Source: Nocardia brevicatena NBRC 12119
GTDB taxonomy: Bacteria > Actinomycetota > Actinomycetes > Mycobacteriales > Mycobacteriaceae
NCBI RefSeq assembly: GCF_000308495.1
Contig: NZ_BAFU01000091.1
Span: 62,001-126,000, forward strand
DNA length: 64,000 nucleotides
Direction: 5' to 3'
Made by a program: the position numbers and the translations under genes. The notes beneath the pieces are model-generated. The model was not told where the DNA came from. It searched no databases and worked only from the letters and a program-made list of their open reading frames with translations. Shown here piece after piece: positions 51,167 through 61,443 of the stretch (its first letter is position 1; every line of letters starts with the position of its first letter).

Positions 51167-51574
51167 ATGAAGATCGGAGAGTTGGCCGAACGCACCGGCA
51201 CATCCCGACGATTGCTGCGGTACTACGAAGAGCAGGGACTGATCCTCGCGCGGCGCTGCCCGAACGGCTACCGTGACTACGACGAGCGTTTCGTGGACCG
51301 TGTCATCCAGATCCGCGGACTCCTCGACGCCGGCCTACCGACCCGGATCATCAAGCAGATACTGCCCTGCCTGGACAAACCGTGCACGATCTACTTCCCG
51401 GACGCGACACCGGAAATGCTCGCGACGCTCGAGCACGAACGCGACCGGATGACCGACCGCATTCGCTGCCTGGAACGCAACCGCGACGCGATAGGCGAGT
51501 ACCTCGACGCCGTGCGGGCCTACGGCAACGGAGAACGCGCGGCCGACAGCCGCCCCACGATGCGCCGGCCATGA
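51167..51574 (+). CDS. MerR-family regulator
   Basis: 135 residues from ATG 51167. The N-terminal winged helix is MKIGELAERTGTSRRLLRYYEEQGLILARRCPNGYRDYDERFVDRV; the dimerisation helix runs from ATPEMLATLEHERDRMTDRIRCLERNRDAIGEYL. Two cysteines (LPCLDKPCT) precede the long helix and could sense oxidation or metal, but the spacing does not match mercury or copper sensors. It is divergent from the deacetylase gene, the likely target, with a perfect dyad between. Confidence 0.93.
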   Translation: MKIGELAERTGTSRRLLRYYEEQGLILARRCPNGYRDYDERFVDRVIQIRGLLDAGLPTRIIKQILPCLDKPCTIYFPDATPEMLATLEHERDRMTDRIRCLERNRDAIGEYLDAVRAYGNGERAADSRPTMRRP

Positions 51575-51641
51575 TCGGGCGCACCCGGGACGGCGTGTCG
51601 GTGTGTATCGTCCCGCTCGGCCGCCTGGATATTCTCGACGA

Positions 51642-54086
51642 GTGAGCGAACGAGGCGGCCGACACAGCTTGTCCTCGATCCGAAGGCACCGATACGACAT
51701 GCGAGTCGATGGGCGGGAAATCCCGGTTACGGGCAGCCTGCTACAGCCGCTTACCCGGCGCACCAGCGATATCCTGCGTGTCGTCTTCGCCGCGATCGGG
51801 GTTGGTGTGGTGGTCGCCGGGTCACTCATCACCCGTCCGGAGTGGCTGGCGCTGGAACGATCGGTCTCGAATATCGTCGGGATTCTCAATCCCGACCAGG
51901 CCAACCTGGTCTACCTGCTCTACGGCATCACCATCCTGATCCTGCCGTTCGCCATCCTGATCGAACTGGTCCTCGGCCGCCAGTGGAAACTGCTCGCCGG
52001 ATACGCCGCGGCCGGACTGGTCGCGGTCCTGCTGCTGTCCATCACCCCCGCCGGCCTGTCCACGCCGCAGTGGCATCTCCAGGTACCGGGCACCCTGCCC
52101 GACAAAACGTTCCTCCAGCAGTTCCTGGACGATCCCCGCTGGATCGCCATGCTGGCGGCGGTGCTCACCGTGTCCAGCCCGTGGCTGCCGGTCAGACCGC
52201 GACGCTGGCTGTGGTTCCTGCTGCTGGCCTTCGCACCGATACATCTGGTGGTCAGCACAGTGGTCCCCGCCCGGGCGATGTTCGGGCTGGCGGTGGGCTG
52301 GCTCGTCGGCGCCGTGATCGTGCTCGCCGTCGGCACGCCCGCACTGGAGGTGCCGTTGGAGGCCGCAGTGCGGCTCCTGGCCCGCCGGGGACAGACCGTC
52401 ACCAGGTTCACGGTGATGCGGCCGGCCGGACCGGGACCGCTCGTCCTGTCGGCCGACGTCGACGAACCCGAACGGGCACTGGTGGTGAAGCTGTACGGCA
52501 AGAACCAGCGCAGCCACAACGCGGTGCGCCAACTATGGCGGCTGCTGACCTTCCGTTCCAGTGAGACGCCACCGCTGTACGGGTCCATGCACCGCGCCGT
52601 CGAGCACCGCGCCCTCATGGCGCTCGCGCTCGGTGATCTCGGGCTGGCCGCGCACCGGCCGGTGGCGGTGTCCGCGCTGGCCCGCGGCTGGATGCTGTAC
52701 GCGCACACCCTGCCCGAGGGCAAACCGATCGAACCCGACGCCGACGACCCGGACGCCCTGGGCCGGGTGTGGCGAGCGCTGCGCGAACTGCGTGAACGGC
52801 AGATCTCGCACGGTGAACTGTGGCCGACCGAGATCTGGGACACCGCCGACGGATCCGTCCGGTTCAGCGGCTTCAACACTGCCGAACTGGGTGCCTCGGA
52901 CGCGCAACTACAGTCGGATATCGCCCAGTTGCTGGTCTCGACCACCGCGGTCTTCGGCCGGGAACCCGCGGTGCGCGCCGCGATCTCGACCCTCGGCGAG
53001 CAGACGGTGCTCACCGCCTCCCGCCGATTGACCAAATCGGCGATGCCCGCGGGAATCCGCAAATGCATCCCCGACTGGAAGACCGTGGTCTCGGCTGCGC
53101 GCGAAGAAGTCCGAGAGCAGACCGGACAGGACCGGATCGAGGCAGAACAGATCACCCGGTTCAACCGGAACAACCTCATCCAGCTCGCACTGCTGGTCGG
53201 CCTGGTCTATGTCGCGTACCCCTTCATCAGCGCGGTGCCGACCTTCTTCAGCCAACTGCGGACCGCCAACTGGTGGTGGGCACTGGCCGGACTGGCGCTG
53301 TCGTTGTTGACCTACACCGGTACCGCGGCGGCCCTATGGGCCTGCGTATCCGGACAGGTGCGGTTCGTATCGCTGGTGGTCATGCAGCTCGCCTACACCT
53401 TCGCCGCCACCACCACACCCGCGGGGGTGGGCGGTCTCGCGCTGAGCGTGCGGTTCCTGCAGAAGGGCGGGGTAGGGGCGGTGCGCGCGAGCGCGGCCGT
53501 CGCACTGCAGCAGGCGATGCAGGTGAGCACCCATATCGCGCTGCTGGTGCTGTTCAGTGTCGCGGCGGGTACGAGTGCGGATCTCTCGCATTTCGTCCCT
53601 GCTCCCACCGTTCTCTACCTGATCGCCGGAGTAGGGGTGGGTGTGGCCGGCGCCTTCATGTTCGTGCCGAAGCTGCGGAGATGGCTGAAGTATTCGATTC
53701 GGCCGCAGATACAGGAGGTGGTGGGCGAACTGGCCGGCCTGGCCCGCGACCCGAAACGGTGCGCGATCATCGTGCTCGGCTGCGCCGCGCTCACCCTCGG
53801 CCAGGCGCTGGCCCTGTGGGCGAGTGTGCAGGCGTTCGGCGGTGGTGCCAGTTTCGTCACCGTCACCATCGTCACCATGATCGGCGGGACCCTGGCGGCG
53901 GCCGCTCCGACACCCGGCGGCGTGGGCGCGGTGGAGGCGGCGCTGATCGGTGGCCTGGCGGCATTCGGCCTGCCCGCCACGGTCGCGGTGCCCTCGGTGC
54001 TGCTGTACCGGGTGCTCACCTGCTGGATTCCGGTGTTCTGCGGCTGGCAGGTCATGCGCCGGTTGACGGCCGAGAACATGATCTGA
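51642..54086 (+). CDS. Large lysylphosphatidylglycerol-synthase-TM (UPF0104) membrane protein
   Basis: 814 residues from GTG 51642; ATG 51700 is an alternative. N-terminal membrane block (about six helices, 30-240) is followed by a soluble middle region of about 240 residues (TRFTVMRPAGPGPLVLSADVDEPERALVVKLYGK, HRALMALALGDLGLAAHRPV, ALRELRERQISHGELWPTEIW) with the look of a kinase-like fold lacking clear catalytic residues. The C-terminal 300 residues are the LPG_synthase_TM/UPF0104 unit, including FAATTTPAGVGGLALSVRFLQKGGVGAVRASAAVAL and AAPTPGGVGAVEAALIGGLAAFG. Mycobacteria have long homologues of unknown role. A transporter or flippase of lipid intermediates is possible. Confidence 0.87.
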   Translation: MSERGGRHSLSSIRRHRYDMRVDGREIPVTGSLLQPLTRRTSDILRVVFAAIGVGVVVAGSLITRPEWLALERSVSNIVGILNPDQANLVYLLYGITILILPFAILIELVLGRQWKLLAGYAAAGLVAVLLLSITPAGLSTPQWHLQVPGTLPDKTFLQQFLDDPRWIAMLAAVLTVSSPWLPVRPRRWLWFLLLAFAPIHLVVSTVVPARAMFGLAVGWLVGAVIVLAVGTPALEVPLEAAVRLLARRGQTVTRFTVMRPAGPGPLVLSADVDEPERALVVKLYGKNQRSHNAVRQLWRLLTFRSSETPPLYGSMHRAVEHRALMALALGDLGLAAHRPVAVSALARGWMLYAHTLPEGKPIEPDADDPDALGRVWRALRELRERQISHGELWPTEIWDTADGSVRFSGFNTAELGASDAQLQSDIAQLLVSTTAVFGREPAVRAAISTLGEQTVLTASRRLTKSAMPAGIRKCIPDWKTVVSAAREEVREQTGQDRIEAEQITRFNRNNLIQLALLVGLVYVAYPFISAVPTFFSQLRTANWWWALAGLALSLLTYTGTAAALWACVSGQVRFVSLVVMQLAYTFAATTTPAGVGGLALSVRFLQKGGVGAVRASAAVALQQAMQVSTHIALLVLFSVAAGTSADLSHFVPAPTVLYLIAGVGVGVAGAFMFVPKLRRWLKYSIRPQIQEVVGELAGLARDPKRCAIIVLGCAALTLGQALALWASVQAFGGGASFVTVTIVTMIGGTLAAAAPTPGGVGAVEAALIGGLAAFGLPATVAVPSVLLYRVLTCWIPVFCGWQVMRRLTAENMI

Positions 54087-54135
54087 ATCCGCCGGCCGTC
54101 CCTACGGAACCGGGGAACCGACGGGGGATACGGAG

Positions 54136-54184
54136 GGCGGTGCCGGGGCGGGCGACCCCTCGGTTCGCCCGCCCCGGCACCGCC
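54136..54184. terminator. Bidirectional stem-loop between UPF0104 and FadD genes
   Basis: Perfect 20-bp inverted repeat (GGCGGTGCCGGGGCGGGCGA and complement) with a 9-nt loop, between convergent genes. The strongest hairpin in the window. Confidence 0.85.
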
Positions 54185-54235
54185 GGTGATTCACGTGAAA
54201 CCACGACCGGGTCACGGTCGGGTACTGCCGTCGGA

Positions 54236-55804
54236 CTACGAAAGGTCCTTGCGCAGCTGTACTTTCACGACCTTGCCGCTGGCGTTGCGCGGCAGTTCGG
54301 CCACCAGCACCAGATCCTTGGGATGCTTGTAGCGGGCCAGGTTCTCGTTGAGGAACGGCCCCAACTCCTCCAGGGAGAGCGTGGCATCCGGGTCGGTGAG
54401 CGCGACCACCGCGACCGGCACCTCACCCCATTTGTCGTGCGACCGACCGATCACCGCCGCTTCCCGGATCTTCGGATGCGCGAAGAGCACGTTCTCGACC
54501 TCGGCGCAGTAGATGTTCTCACCGCCGGAGATGATCATGTCCTTCTTGCGGTCCACCACATAGACGAAGCCCTCTTCATCCTGACGGACCAGGTCGCCGG
54601 AGTGGAACCAGCCACCGGCGAAAGCATCCGCGGTCGCCTCGGGCTTGTTCCAGTAACCCTGCATGAGAGTCGGCCCACGATAGACGATCTCACCGACCTC
54701 ACCGGGAGCCACATCGTTCATCTCGTCGTCGACAATCCGGGCCTGGATGGTCGGGATCACCTTACCCACGGAGCCGAGCTTGCGGATGGCATCCTTGCCC
54801 TCCAGCACACAGGTGATCGGCGACATCTCGGTCTGGCCGAACACCGCGACATTGAACGCGCTCGGGAAGCAGTCGGCCATCGCCTTCAGCACGGTGTCCG
54901 AGGCGGGGGCGGCACCCCAGCTCAGCGCCTGCAGCGCCAGTTTGCGCTGTTTCACGGTCGGCTCGTCACAGATGAGCTGCCACTGCGCGGGCACACAGAA
55001 CGCGCTGGTGGCCTGTTCGGCCTCGACCGCGTCCAGGAACTCGGTGGCATTGAAGGCCCCCAGCGGGTGCAACACGGTCTTGTGCCCCAGCATGAACGCC
55101 GGCGCCAGGCTGCCGAGGCCGGCGATATGGAACAGCGGCGAGGTGCAGAAGCCGACGGACTCGGCCTCGAGGGACAGCGCCCGGATACAGGTGAGGGCCT
55201 GGGCATTCATATTGTTGTAGGTCAGGATGGCGCCCTTGGGGCTTCCGGTGGTACCCGAGGTGTACATGATGAGGCAGGGGGTGTCCTCGGGGATATCCAG
55301 CGGGGTGTGCGGTCCGCCTTCTTCGGCGATCGCGTCGTCGTAGCCGATAACACCGTCACCACTGGTCCCACCGATCACGAAGCAGGTCTCCAGTGTGGGC
55401 GCCTGCGCCTGGACGCCGATGGCCAGCGGCTGCAGCATCGTATCGGTGACGATCGCCTTGGCACCGCTGTCGGCGACGATATAGGCGACCTCGGGCGGAG
55501 TGAGCCGGAAGTTGACCGGGACCGCGATCGCGCCGAGGGCGTTGATGCCGAAAACGGCCTCCAGGTATTCGGGGTAGTTGAGCGCCAGGATGAGCACCCG
55601 GTCCCCGAAGCCGACACCGCGCCGGGCGAGCGCGTCGGCGAACTTCAGCGACCGCTCGTGCAGCTGCTTCCAGGTGGTGTCCTGTCCGCGGAACCGCAGC
55701 GCGACGGCATCGGCGCGCATCAGCGCATGGGTGGCAATCTGGTTGTTCCAGTGATTGCGCCGTGACCTCATCGGCTCGTCGAGCACTTGCGCTGGGATGG
55801 TCAT
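54236..55804 (-). CDS. Long-chain fatty-acid-CoA ligase, FadD5-like
   Basis: 522 residues from ATG 55804 (MTIPAQVLDEPMRSRRNHWNNQIATHAL) with GAGGAG upstream. The adenylate-forming enzyme motifs are complete: P-loop LIMYTSGTTGSPKGAI, FGQTEMSP, GGWFHSGDLVRQDEEGFVYVVDRKKDMIISGGENIY and the catalytic lysine near LPRNASGKVVK. It activates a carboxylic acid to its AMP and then CoA ester in the cytoplasm. Overall layout resembles mycobacterial FadD5, which is linked to mce1 and lipid recycling, but no mce gene is present here. It is divergent from the second NMO gene. Confidence 0.92.
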   Translation of the reverse strand: MTIPAQVLDEPMRSRRNHWNNQIATHALMRADAVALRFRGQDTTWKQLHERSLKFADALARRGVGFGDRVLILALNYPEYLEAVFGINALGAIAVPVNFRLTPPEVAYIVADSGAKAIVTDTMLQPLAIGVQAQAPTLETCFVIGGTSGDGVIGYDDAIAEEGGPHTPLDIPEDTPCLIMYTSGTTGSPKGAILTYNNMNAQALTCIRALSLEAESVGFCTSPLFHIAGLGSLAPAFMLGHKTVLHPLGAFNATEFLDAVEAEQATSAFCVPAQWQLICDEPTVKQRKLALQALSWGAAPASDTVLKAMADCFPSAFNVAVFGQTEMSPITCVLEGKDAIRKLGSVGKVIPTIQARIVDDEMNDVAPGEVGEIVYRGPTLMQGYWNKPEATADAFAGGWFHSGDLVRQDEEGFVYVVDRKKDMIISGGENIYCAEVENVLFAHPKIREAAVIGRSHDKWGEVPVAVVALTDPDATLSLEELGPFLNENLARYKHPKDLVLVAELPRNASGKVVKVQLRKDLS

Positions 55805-57115
<1,311 letters not shown>

Positions 57116-57126
57116 CCCGATATGAC

Positions 57127-57154
57127 AGGCGGTCCGCCGATCGGCGGACCGCCT
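57127..57154. terminator. Palindromic terminator between NMO and metallo-hydrolase genes
   Basis: A 28-bp perfect palindrome (AGGCGGTCCGCCGA joined to its complement) between convergent genes, 11 bp after the NMO stop. It has no unpaired loop beyond the central bases. Confidence 0.8.
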
Positions 57155-57159
57155 ACTCG

Positions 57160-58155
57160 TCAATATGCCGCCAGCGCCGCGACCGCGTCGTAATCGTGCG
57201 CGGCGACGACCTCGATACCGTCCGGCAGGGCATGCAACCGGTGGATGGTGTCGAACGCGGCATCCCGGTCGATATCGAAGATCTGCCCCGGCATGGGCGC
57301 CTTCTCCCGCAACAGTTCGATCTGGAGCCGGTTCCACACCGCGTCACCGGCCAGCAGTACCCGCCTGCCGTCATCGACCGCCAGCAGCACACCGATACTG
57401 CCCGGCGTATGTCCCGGCAGGTCCACCAGCAATACCGAACCGTCGCCGAACAGGTCCAGACTGCGTGCGAACGTGAGCACCGGGGGACCGTCGAGTTCGA
57501 GTGTGTCGAACGAACGGCCCCGCAGCGGGGACCGCACCACACCGGCCGGGGCATGCGGACCGTCCATGGCCCAGCTCAGCTCGACGGCGGGCAGGCGAAC
57601 CGATACCGAGTCGGGCAGTTCGTGCAGGCCGGAGACATGATCCCAGTGCAGGTGGGTGGGCAGCACGAAATCGATGGCGGCGAGATCGATATCCCGGGCC
57701 GCGAGCGCGTCGGACAGACCGAGCACCGGTTTCTCCGGCGAGACCAGCAACGGAAGGGGAAACGGCAGGTCCGGGATCACCCGGCGGTGTACGTCCGCGC
57801 ACAGCGCGGGGTCGACCAGGAAACGCGCTCGAGGATGCTCGACGAGGTAGGCGCCCATGGCCATGGGCAGTTCCCGCAGGCTGCGCACGCCCTCGGCGAC
57901 AATGGTGGCGGGCGCAGCCATCCGGCCCTGCATGAGAACGGTCAACGCGACGGTCATCCGGGCCGGCGGTAGCGGCGCGGTCTCCAGCCGGGCCAACAGC
58001 GCGGTGTTCGGCCGGCGCGGCCGCAGCAGCCGCCCCGGAGTGGCCGCGACAGCCGCACAACAGCGCAGCAGAGTCAGCAGGGTGGGAGTTCGCCCGGTGC
58101 TGGTTTCGGCCACCAAGTCACCGTAGGCGACCGTGCGGGACGGTGGAAGCCCCAT
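57160..58155 (-). CDS. Metallo-beta-lactamase-fold hydrolase
   Basis: 331 residues from ATG 58155 (MGLPPSRTVAYGDLVAETSTGR); an in-frame TTG at 58188 would add 11 residues. The metal site is clear: T-H-L-H-W-D-H-V-S-G, a downstream H in DLPGHTPGSIGVLL, D in LLAGDAVWN and a final H in VVAAHDYDAVAAL. The N-terminal 100 residues (LTLLRCCAAVAATPGRLLRP onward) form a partly hydrophobic extension, then PMAMGAYLVEHPRARFLVDPAL. It binds two metal ions and probably hydrolyses a lactone or thioester. Substrate unknown. Confidence 0.9.
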   Translation of the reverse strand: MGLPPSRTVAYGDLVAETSTGRTPTLLTLLRCCAAVAATPGRLLRPRRPNTALLARLETAPLPPARMTVALTVLMQGRMAAPATIVAEGVRSLRELPMAMGAYLVEHPRARFLVDPALCADVHRRVIPDLPFPLPLLVSPEKPVLGLSDALAARDIDLAAIDFVLPTHLHWDHVSGLHELPDSVSVRLPAVELSWAMDGPHAPAGVVRSPLRGRSFDTLELDGPPVLTFARSLDLFGDGSVLLVDLPGHTPGSIGVLLAVDDGRRVLLAGDAVWNRLQIELLREKAPMPGQIFDIDRDAAFDTIHRLHALPDGIEVVAAHDYDAVAALAAY

Positions 58156-58392
58156 CCCGACGGCGTTTTCGAGCGGCCGCTCGGACAATAGGCCCGAGCG
58201 CGTCCGGCGGGATCCGGTCGGTGGTTACGGGAAGCGTACGGGCGGAGGTCACGGGTGCCGAACGCTGGCTTCGTATCGGCCCGCCGATGACCCCACACCC
58301 TTGGACATCATCGCATGAATTCGCGGGACCTACGTCAATCGGGCTGCCCGAGGCGCCGGGTATACGGCAGCGGCCCGGTGTGCCCGGATATC

Positions 58393-58794
58393 TCAGCGAT
58401 CGGTATGGCCGAGCAGCCGATCGGTTTCCCGACGCTCACGTTTGGTGGGACGACCGGAACCGCGATCACGGCGAGGCATGGACGCGAGAATCTCGCGAGG
58501 CGGCGGTGGCGGGCTGCGATCGATCAAGCACTGGGCGGCGATCGGAGCACCTACCCGTTTGGTGATGATGCGCTCGACGGTCACGATACGTTCGATACCG
58601 CCGGTTCGGATACGGACCTCGTCCCCGGGATGTACGGGTTGAGCCGGTTTCGCCGTGACACCGTTGACACGAACATGGCCGCCTCGGCAGGCCGCCGAGG
58701 CGGCGGAGCGGGTCTTGAACAGCCGCACGGCCCACGTCCAGGAATCGACGCGGGCCTGTGTGGCAGTATTCGGATCGGATTCGGCTCGGGCCAC
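58393..58794 (-). CDS. S4-domain RNA-binding protein
   Basis: 133 residues from GTG 58794. The S4 fold is VDSWTWAVRLFKTRSAASAACRGGHVRVNGVTAKPAQPVHPGDEVRI, as in Hsp15/HslR. A basic tail (PRRDRGSGRPTKRERRETDRLLGH) resembles the C-terminus of Hsp15-like proteins that bind stalled 50S-nascent-chain complexes. The actinobacterial members are unstudied. It starts 3 bp before the end of the NlpC/P60 gene region on the same strand, so the two genes are nearly contiguous. Confidence 0.92.
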   Translation of the reverse strand: MARAESDPNTATQARVDSWTWAVRLFKTRSAASAACRGGHVRVNGVTAKPAQPVHPGDEVRIRTGGIERIVTVERIITKRVGAPIAAQCLIDRSPPPPPREILASMPRRDRGSGRPTKRERRETDRLLGHTDR

Positions 58795-58797
58795 TCT

Positions 58798-59436
58798 TTA
58801 CACGATACGACGTGCGGTGACCACTTCGTCCGGGGAGAGGTTGGTGTAGGTCACCGGCTGACCGGACTGCACGGCGTTCAACAGTTTGCCGTCACCGGCG
58901 TAGATACCCACGTGACCGCCTCCGTTGGTCACGACGATATCGCCGGGCTTCAGATTCTGGAAGGCGATCGGTGCGCCGACATGGGACTGCTCGAAGCTGG
59001 TGCGGGGCAGTTCGACCCCGGCCTGCCGGAAGGCCCACTGGACCAGGCCGGAGCAGTCGAAGTTGTGCGGACCCGCGGCGCCCCAGGAATACATTGCGCC
59101 GACCTTGGTCTTGGCGGCATCGAGGGCGATATCACCGGCGGTGTTGTGCGTCGGCGGAGCGAAGTTGGGGGGAACGAAGTCCGGCAGTTCGAAGGCCGGA
59201 GCAGGAGCGTTCAGGGTCTGCTGCAACTGCTCGTTGAGGTCGTCGGCCTGCTGCTGGAACTGATCGGGAACCTCGACATCGAACTTACCGATACCGGGAA
59301 TATCAATGGTGGTGGTCGCCGCCATCGCCGGAATAGCGGGCATGGCGCCGGTCGTTGCTGCTACAGCGCCCATGACAAGCGCACCCCTGACGGAATTCGG
59401 CAACCGAGATTCCCGCTGTAAGCTGTGTTTACCCAC
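58798..59436 (-). CDS. Secreted NlpC/P60 peptidoglycan endopeptidase
   Basis: About 212 residues from GTG 59436 (GKHSLQRESRLPNSVRGAL). A signal peptide (VMGAVAATTGAMPAIPAMA) is followed by a short helical spacer rich in Gln and Pro and then the NlpC/P60 domain: GAMYSWGAAGPHNFDCSGLVQWAF with catalytic Cys, and GGGHVGIYAGDG with catalytic His. These enzymes cut between D-Glu and meso-DAP in peptide stems, as mycobacterial RipA and RipB do during cell separation. The upstream start is chosen because it precedes the signal peptide by a basic stretch; further upstream codons are non-coding. Confidence 0.92.
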   Translation of the reverse strand: MGKHSLQRESRLPNSVRGALVMGAVAATTGAMPAIPAMAATTTIDIPGIGKFDVEVPDQFQQQADDLNEQLQQTLNAPAPAFELPDFVPPNFAPPTHNTAGDIALDAAKTKVGAMYSWGAAGPHNFDCSGLVQWAFRQAGVELPRTSFEQSHVGAPIAFQNLKPGDIVVTNGGGHVGIYAGDGKLLNAVQSGQPVTYTNLSPDEVVTARRIV

Positions 59437-59814
59437 CGCGCTGCGTCTCCGATCTACTGCTCTCCCACCTGAACCGATCGCTGCACGATGCGGGGGCCGC
59501 AACGGCCGGTTCGAGCGGTGACCCAGTGGCGCCGCCTCACTTTCAAAGCGACTGACTCCGCTAAGTCACAAGGAGATTACGATGCCCGCGCCGGGTTGTC
59601 CAGCCGGGGAGGCGGAAACTTCGCGTGAAGTGCACTAATGAGACAGATAGCTTGGGAGAGCATGAGTTCGGGCGGGTGCCCGCAGATCACGAAGCGGTAT
59701 CAACGCCCAAAAGCCCAGGTTGTCCCCTTATATCTCCGATATGGCCCGGATGCGCCGGTCTCGGACGCCGCGACACGTATGCCACGCCGCGCACGGCCAT
59801 CTCCTCCGATATCC
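59437..59814. other. Leader region of the NlpC/P60 gene, no gene
   Basis: 378 bp without a convincing frame. The minus strand carries a promoter-like stretch around 59540-59580 (CTTTGAAAG, GACTTAGCGGAGTCAG). I searched it by eye for a c-di-AMP riboswitch, which precedes such genes in several actinobacteria, and did not find the conserved core. Confidence 0.35.
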
Positions 59815-60111
59815 TCAGCCCATATTGCTCGCGGCATCGTCGATACCAGGTGGACCGGCCGAGCGCCTGGCGAGTTCCGCCTCCAACTCGGTAATCCGGC
59901 GGCGCGCGTCCCCGAGTGCGACCTCGAGCTGCCCGAGTGCCATGACCAGCGGACCCACCGCCAGATCGGCGATCAGCTGCGGATCGTCGTAACCGTGGCG
60001 GACGGCGTGCAGGATATTGTCCCGGATGCGGGTCGCCACAAGTGCACCGGGCGGCACCTCCCAGGATTCGACGACCTCGGCTGTCGTGGTCGGCGCGGAC
60101 TCATCCGACAT
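59815..60111 (-). CDS. Small coiled-coil protein
   Basis: 98 residues from ATG 60111 (MSDESAPTTTAEVVESWEVPPGALVATRI). The C-terminal part LEVALGDARRRITELEAELARRSAG is a heptad-patterned helix. The middle region (RIRDNILHAVRHGYDDPQLIADLAVGPLVMALGQL) is also helical. Divergent from the AAA ATPase gene across 150 bp that contain paired TCTAGA sites, so the two may be co-regulated. No known family. Confidence 0.6.
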   Translation of the reverse strand: MSDESAPTTTAEVVESWEVPPGALVATRIRDNILHAVRHGYDDPQLIADLAVGPLVMALGQLEVALGDARRRITELEAELARRSAGPPGIDDAASNMG

Positions 60112-60203
60112 AAACCACCACTCCAATCCTCGCCGGAGCTGATTGCGACCAGCATAGGCCTTGCGATCGAGGCACCGATGCCCTGTACGGACCGATAGCC
60201 GTA

Positions 60204-60221
60204 TCTAGAACATCGTCTAGA
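60204..60221. promoter_or_regulatory. Paired TCTAGA sites in the divergent ATPase promoter
   Basis: TCTAGA-N6-TCTAGA, forming an inverted repeat, 41 bp before the ATPase ATG. The T-A-T-C-T-A-G core recurs in the long palindrome downstream of the ATPase at 61613-61654. Confidence 0.45.
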
Positions 60222-60261
60222 GTCCCGCAGATTTCGGTATGGAGCACTACGGTGTCGGGGT

Positions 60262-61443
60262 ATGGACCCCGTGCGCAATCCGTATGCCCCCGGCGCCGGA
60301 CAACGCCCGCCCGAACTGGCCGGACGCGACAAACAGCTCACCGCCTTCGATATCGTCCTGGAACGGGTCGCGCGCGGACGCCCGGAGCGCAGCGTCATGC
60401 TCACCGGGCTGCGCGGCGTCGGAAAGACGGTCCTGCTCAACCAACTTCGCTCCGCGGCGGTCTCCCATGGCTGGGGCACCGGCAAGATCGAGGCGCGCCC
60501 CGATCAGGATCTGCGGCGTCCACTGGCCTCGGCACTGCACATGGCGGCCCGAGCCCTCGCGAAGGCACACCGCAATCCCGAACGCGTGGATGATTTCCTC
60601 GGCATTCTCAAGGCTTTCGCCCTGCGCGCCACTGCCGGCAAGAGCATGCGGGAACGCTGGCAGCCCGGTATCGATGTGCCTGCGGTGACCGGACGGGCCG
60701 ACTCCGGCGATATCGAGATCGATCTGGTGGAACTGCTGATGGAGGCCGCCGCGCTGGCGGGCGATATCGGGGTGGGTATCGCGATCTTCATCGATGAAAT
60801 GCAGGACCTCGGACCCGCCGATATCTCGGCGATCTGCGGCGCCTGCCACGAACTGAGCCAGGACGCCGCGCCGCTGATCGTGGTGGGAGCCGGCCTGCCC
60901 CACCTTCCCGCGATGCTCTCGGCCTCGAAAAGCTGTTCCGAGCGCCTGTTCGGCTATCACCGCATCGATCGACTGGACCGGGAGGCGGCGGATCAGGCGC
61001 TGATCGCGCCGGCCGAACGGGAGGACGTGAAGTTCTCCGACGAGGCACTGGAGGCGCTGTACCGGAAGGCGGACGGCTACCCGTATTTCGTTCAGGCATA
61101 CGGCAAGGCCACCTGGGACCAGGCTCCCGCCACCCCCATCACCGCCGAGGATGTGGCGGTGGCCGCGCCGACCGCCGAGGAGGAACTGGCGGTCGGGTTC
61201 TTCGGCTCGCGCTACGAGCGCGCCACCCCGGCCGAACGGGAGTACATGCGAGCGATGGCCGACCTCGCCGGCGACGACGGCCCGGTGTCGACGGCCGCGG
61301 TGGCGCGCGAACTGGGCCGCAAACCGGCGTCGTTGTCGCCTGCGCGGGACGGTTTGATCAAGAAGGGCCTGATCTACTCCGCCGAACGGGGGACCATCGG
61401 CTTCACCGTGCCCCACTTCGGCCGCTATCTGCGCAGCGTATGA
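60262..61443 (+). CDS. AAA/STAND-like ATPase with C-terminal winged helix
   Basis: 393 residues from ATG 60262. The N-terminus (PPELAGRDKQLTAFDIVLERV) and Walker A (LTGLRGVGKTVLLNQL), Walker B (GIAIFIDEMQDLG) and sensor-like VVGAGLPHLPAML show an Orc1/Cdc6- or ArsA-family-like AAA+ ATPase. The tail (ATPAEREYMRAMADLAG to LIKKGLIYSAERGTIGFTVPHFGRYL) is a winged helix for DNA binding. Such proteins occur widely in actinobacteria as stand-alone genes. Role unknown; DNA-linked ATPase inferred. CTAGA-type sites flank the gene on both sides. Confidence 0.88.
   Translation: MDPVRNPYAPGAGQRPPELAGRDKQLTAFDIVLERVARGRPERSVMLTGLRGVGKTVLLNQLRSAAVSHGWGTGKIEARPDQDLRRPLASALHMAARALAKAHRNPERVDDFLGILKAFALRATAGKSMRERWQPGIDVPAVTGRADSGDIEIDLVELLMEAAALAGDIGVGIAIFIDEMQDLGPADISAICGACHELSQDAAPLIVVGAGLPHLPAMLSASKSCSERLFGYHRIDRLDREAADQALIAPAEREDVKFSDEALEALYRKADGYPYFVQAYGKATWDQAPATPITAEDVAVAAPTAEEELAVGFFGSRYERATPAEREYMRAMADLAGDDGPVSTAAVARELGRKPASLSPARDGLIKKGLIYSAERGTIGFTVPHFGRYLRSV

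Noticed and set aside
52820-55765. 981-codon plus-strand frame across UPF0104 and FadD
   Set aside because: It runs in shifted frame through one clear gene and antisense through another, crossing a terminator; a high-GC artefact.
59437-59640. Possible c-di-AMP (ydaO) riboswitch before the NlpC/P60 gene
   Set aside because: The position is right for actinobacteria, but the conserved core sequences could not be found on the minus strand.
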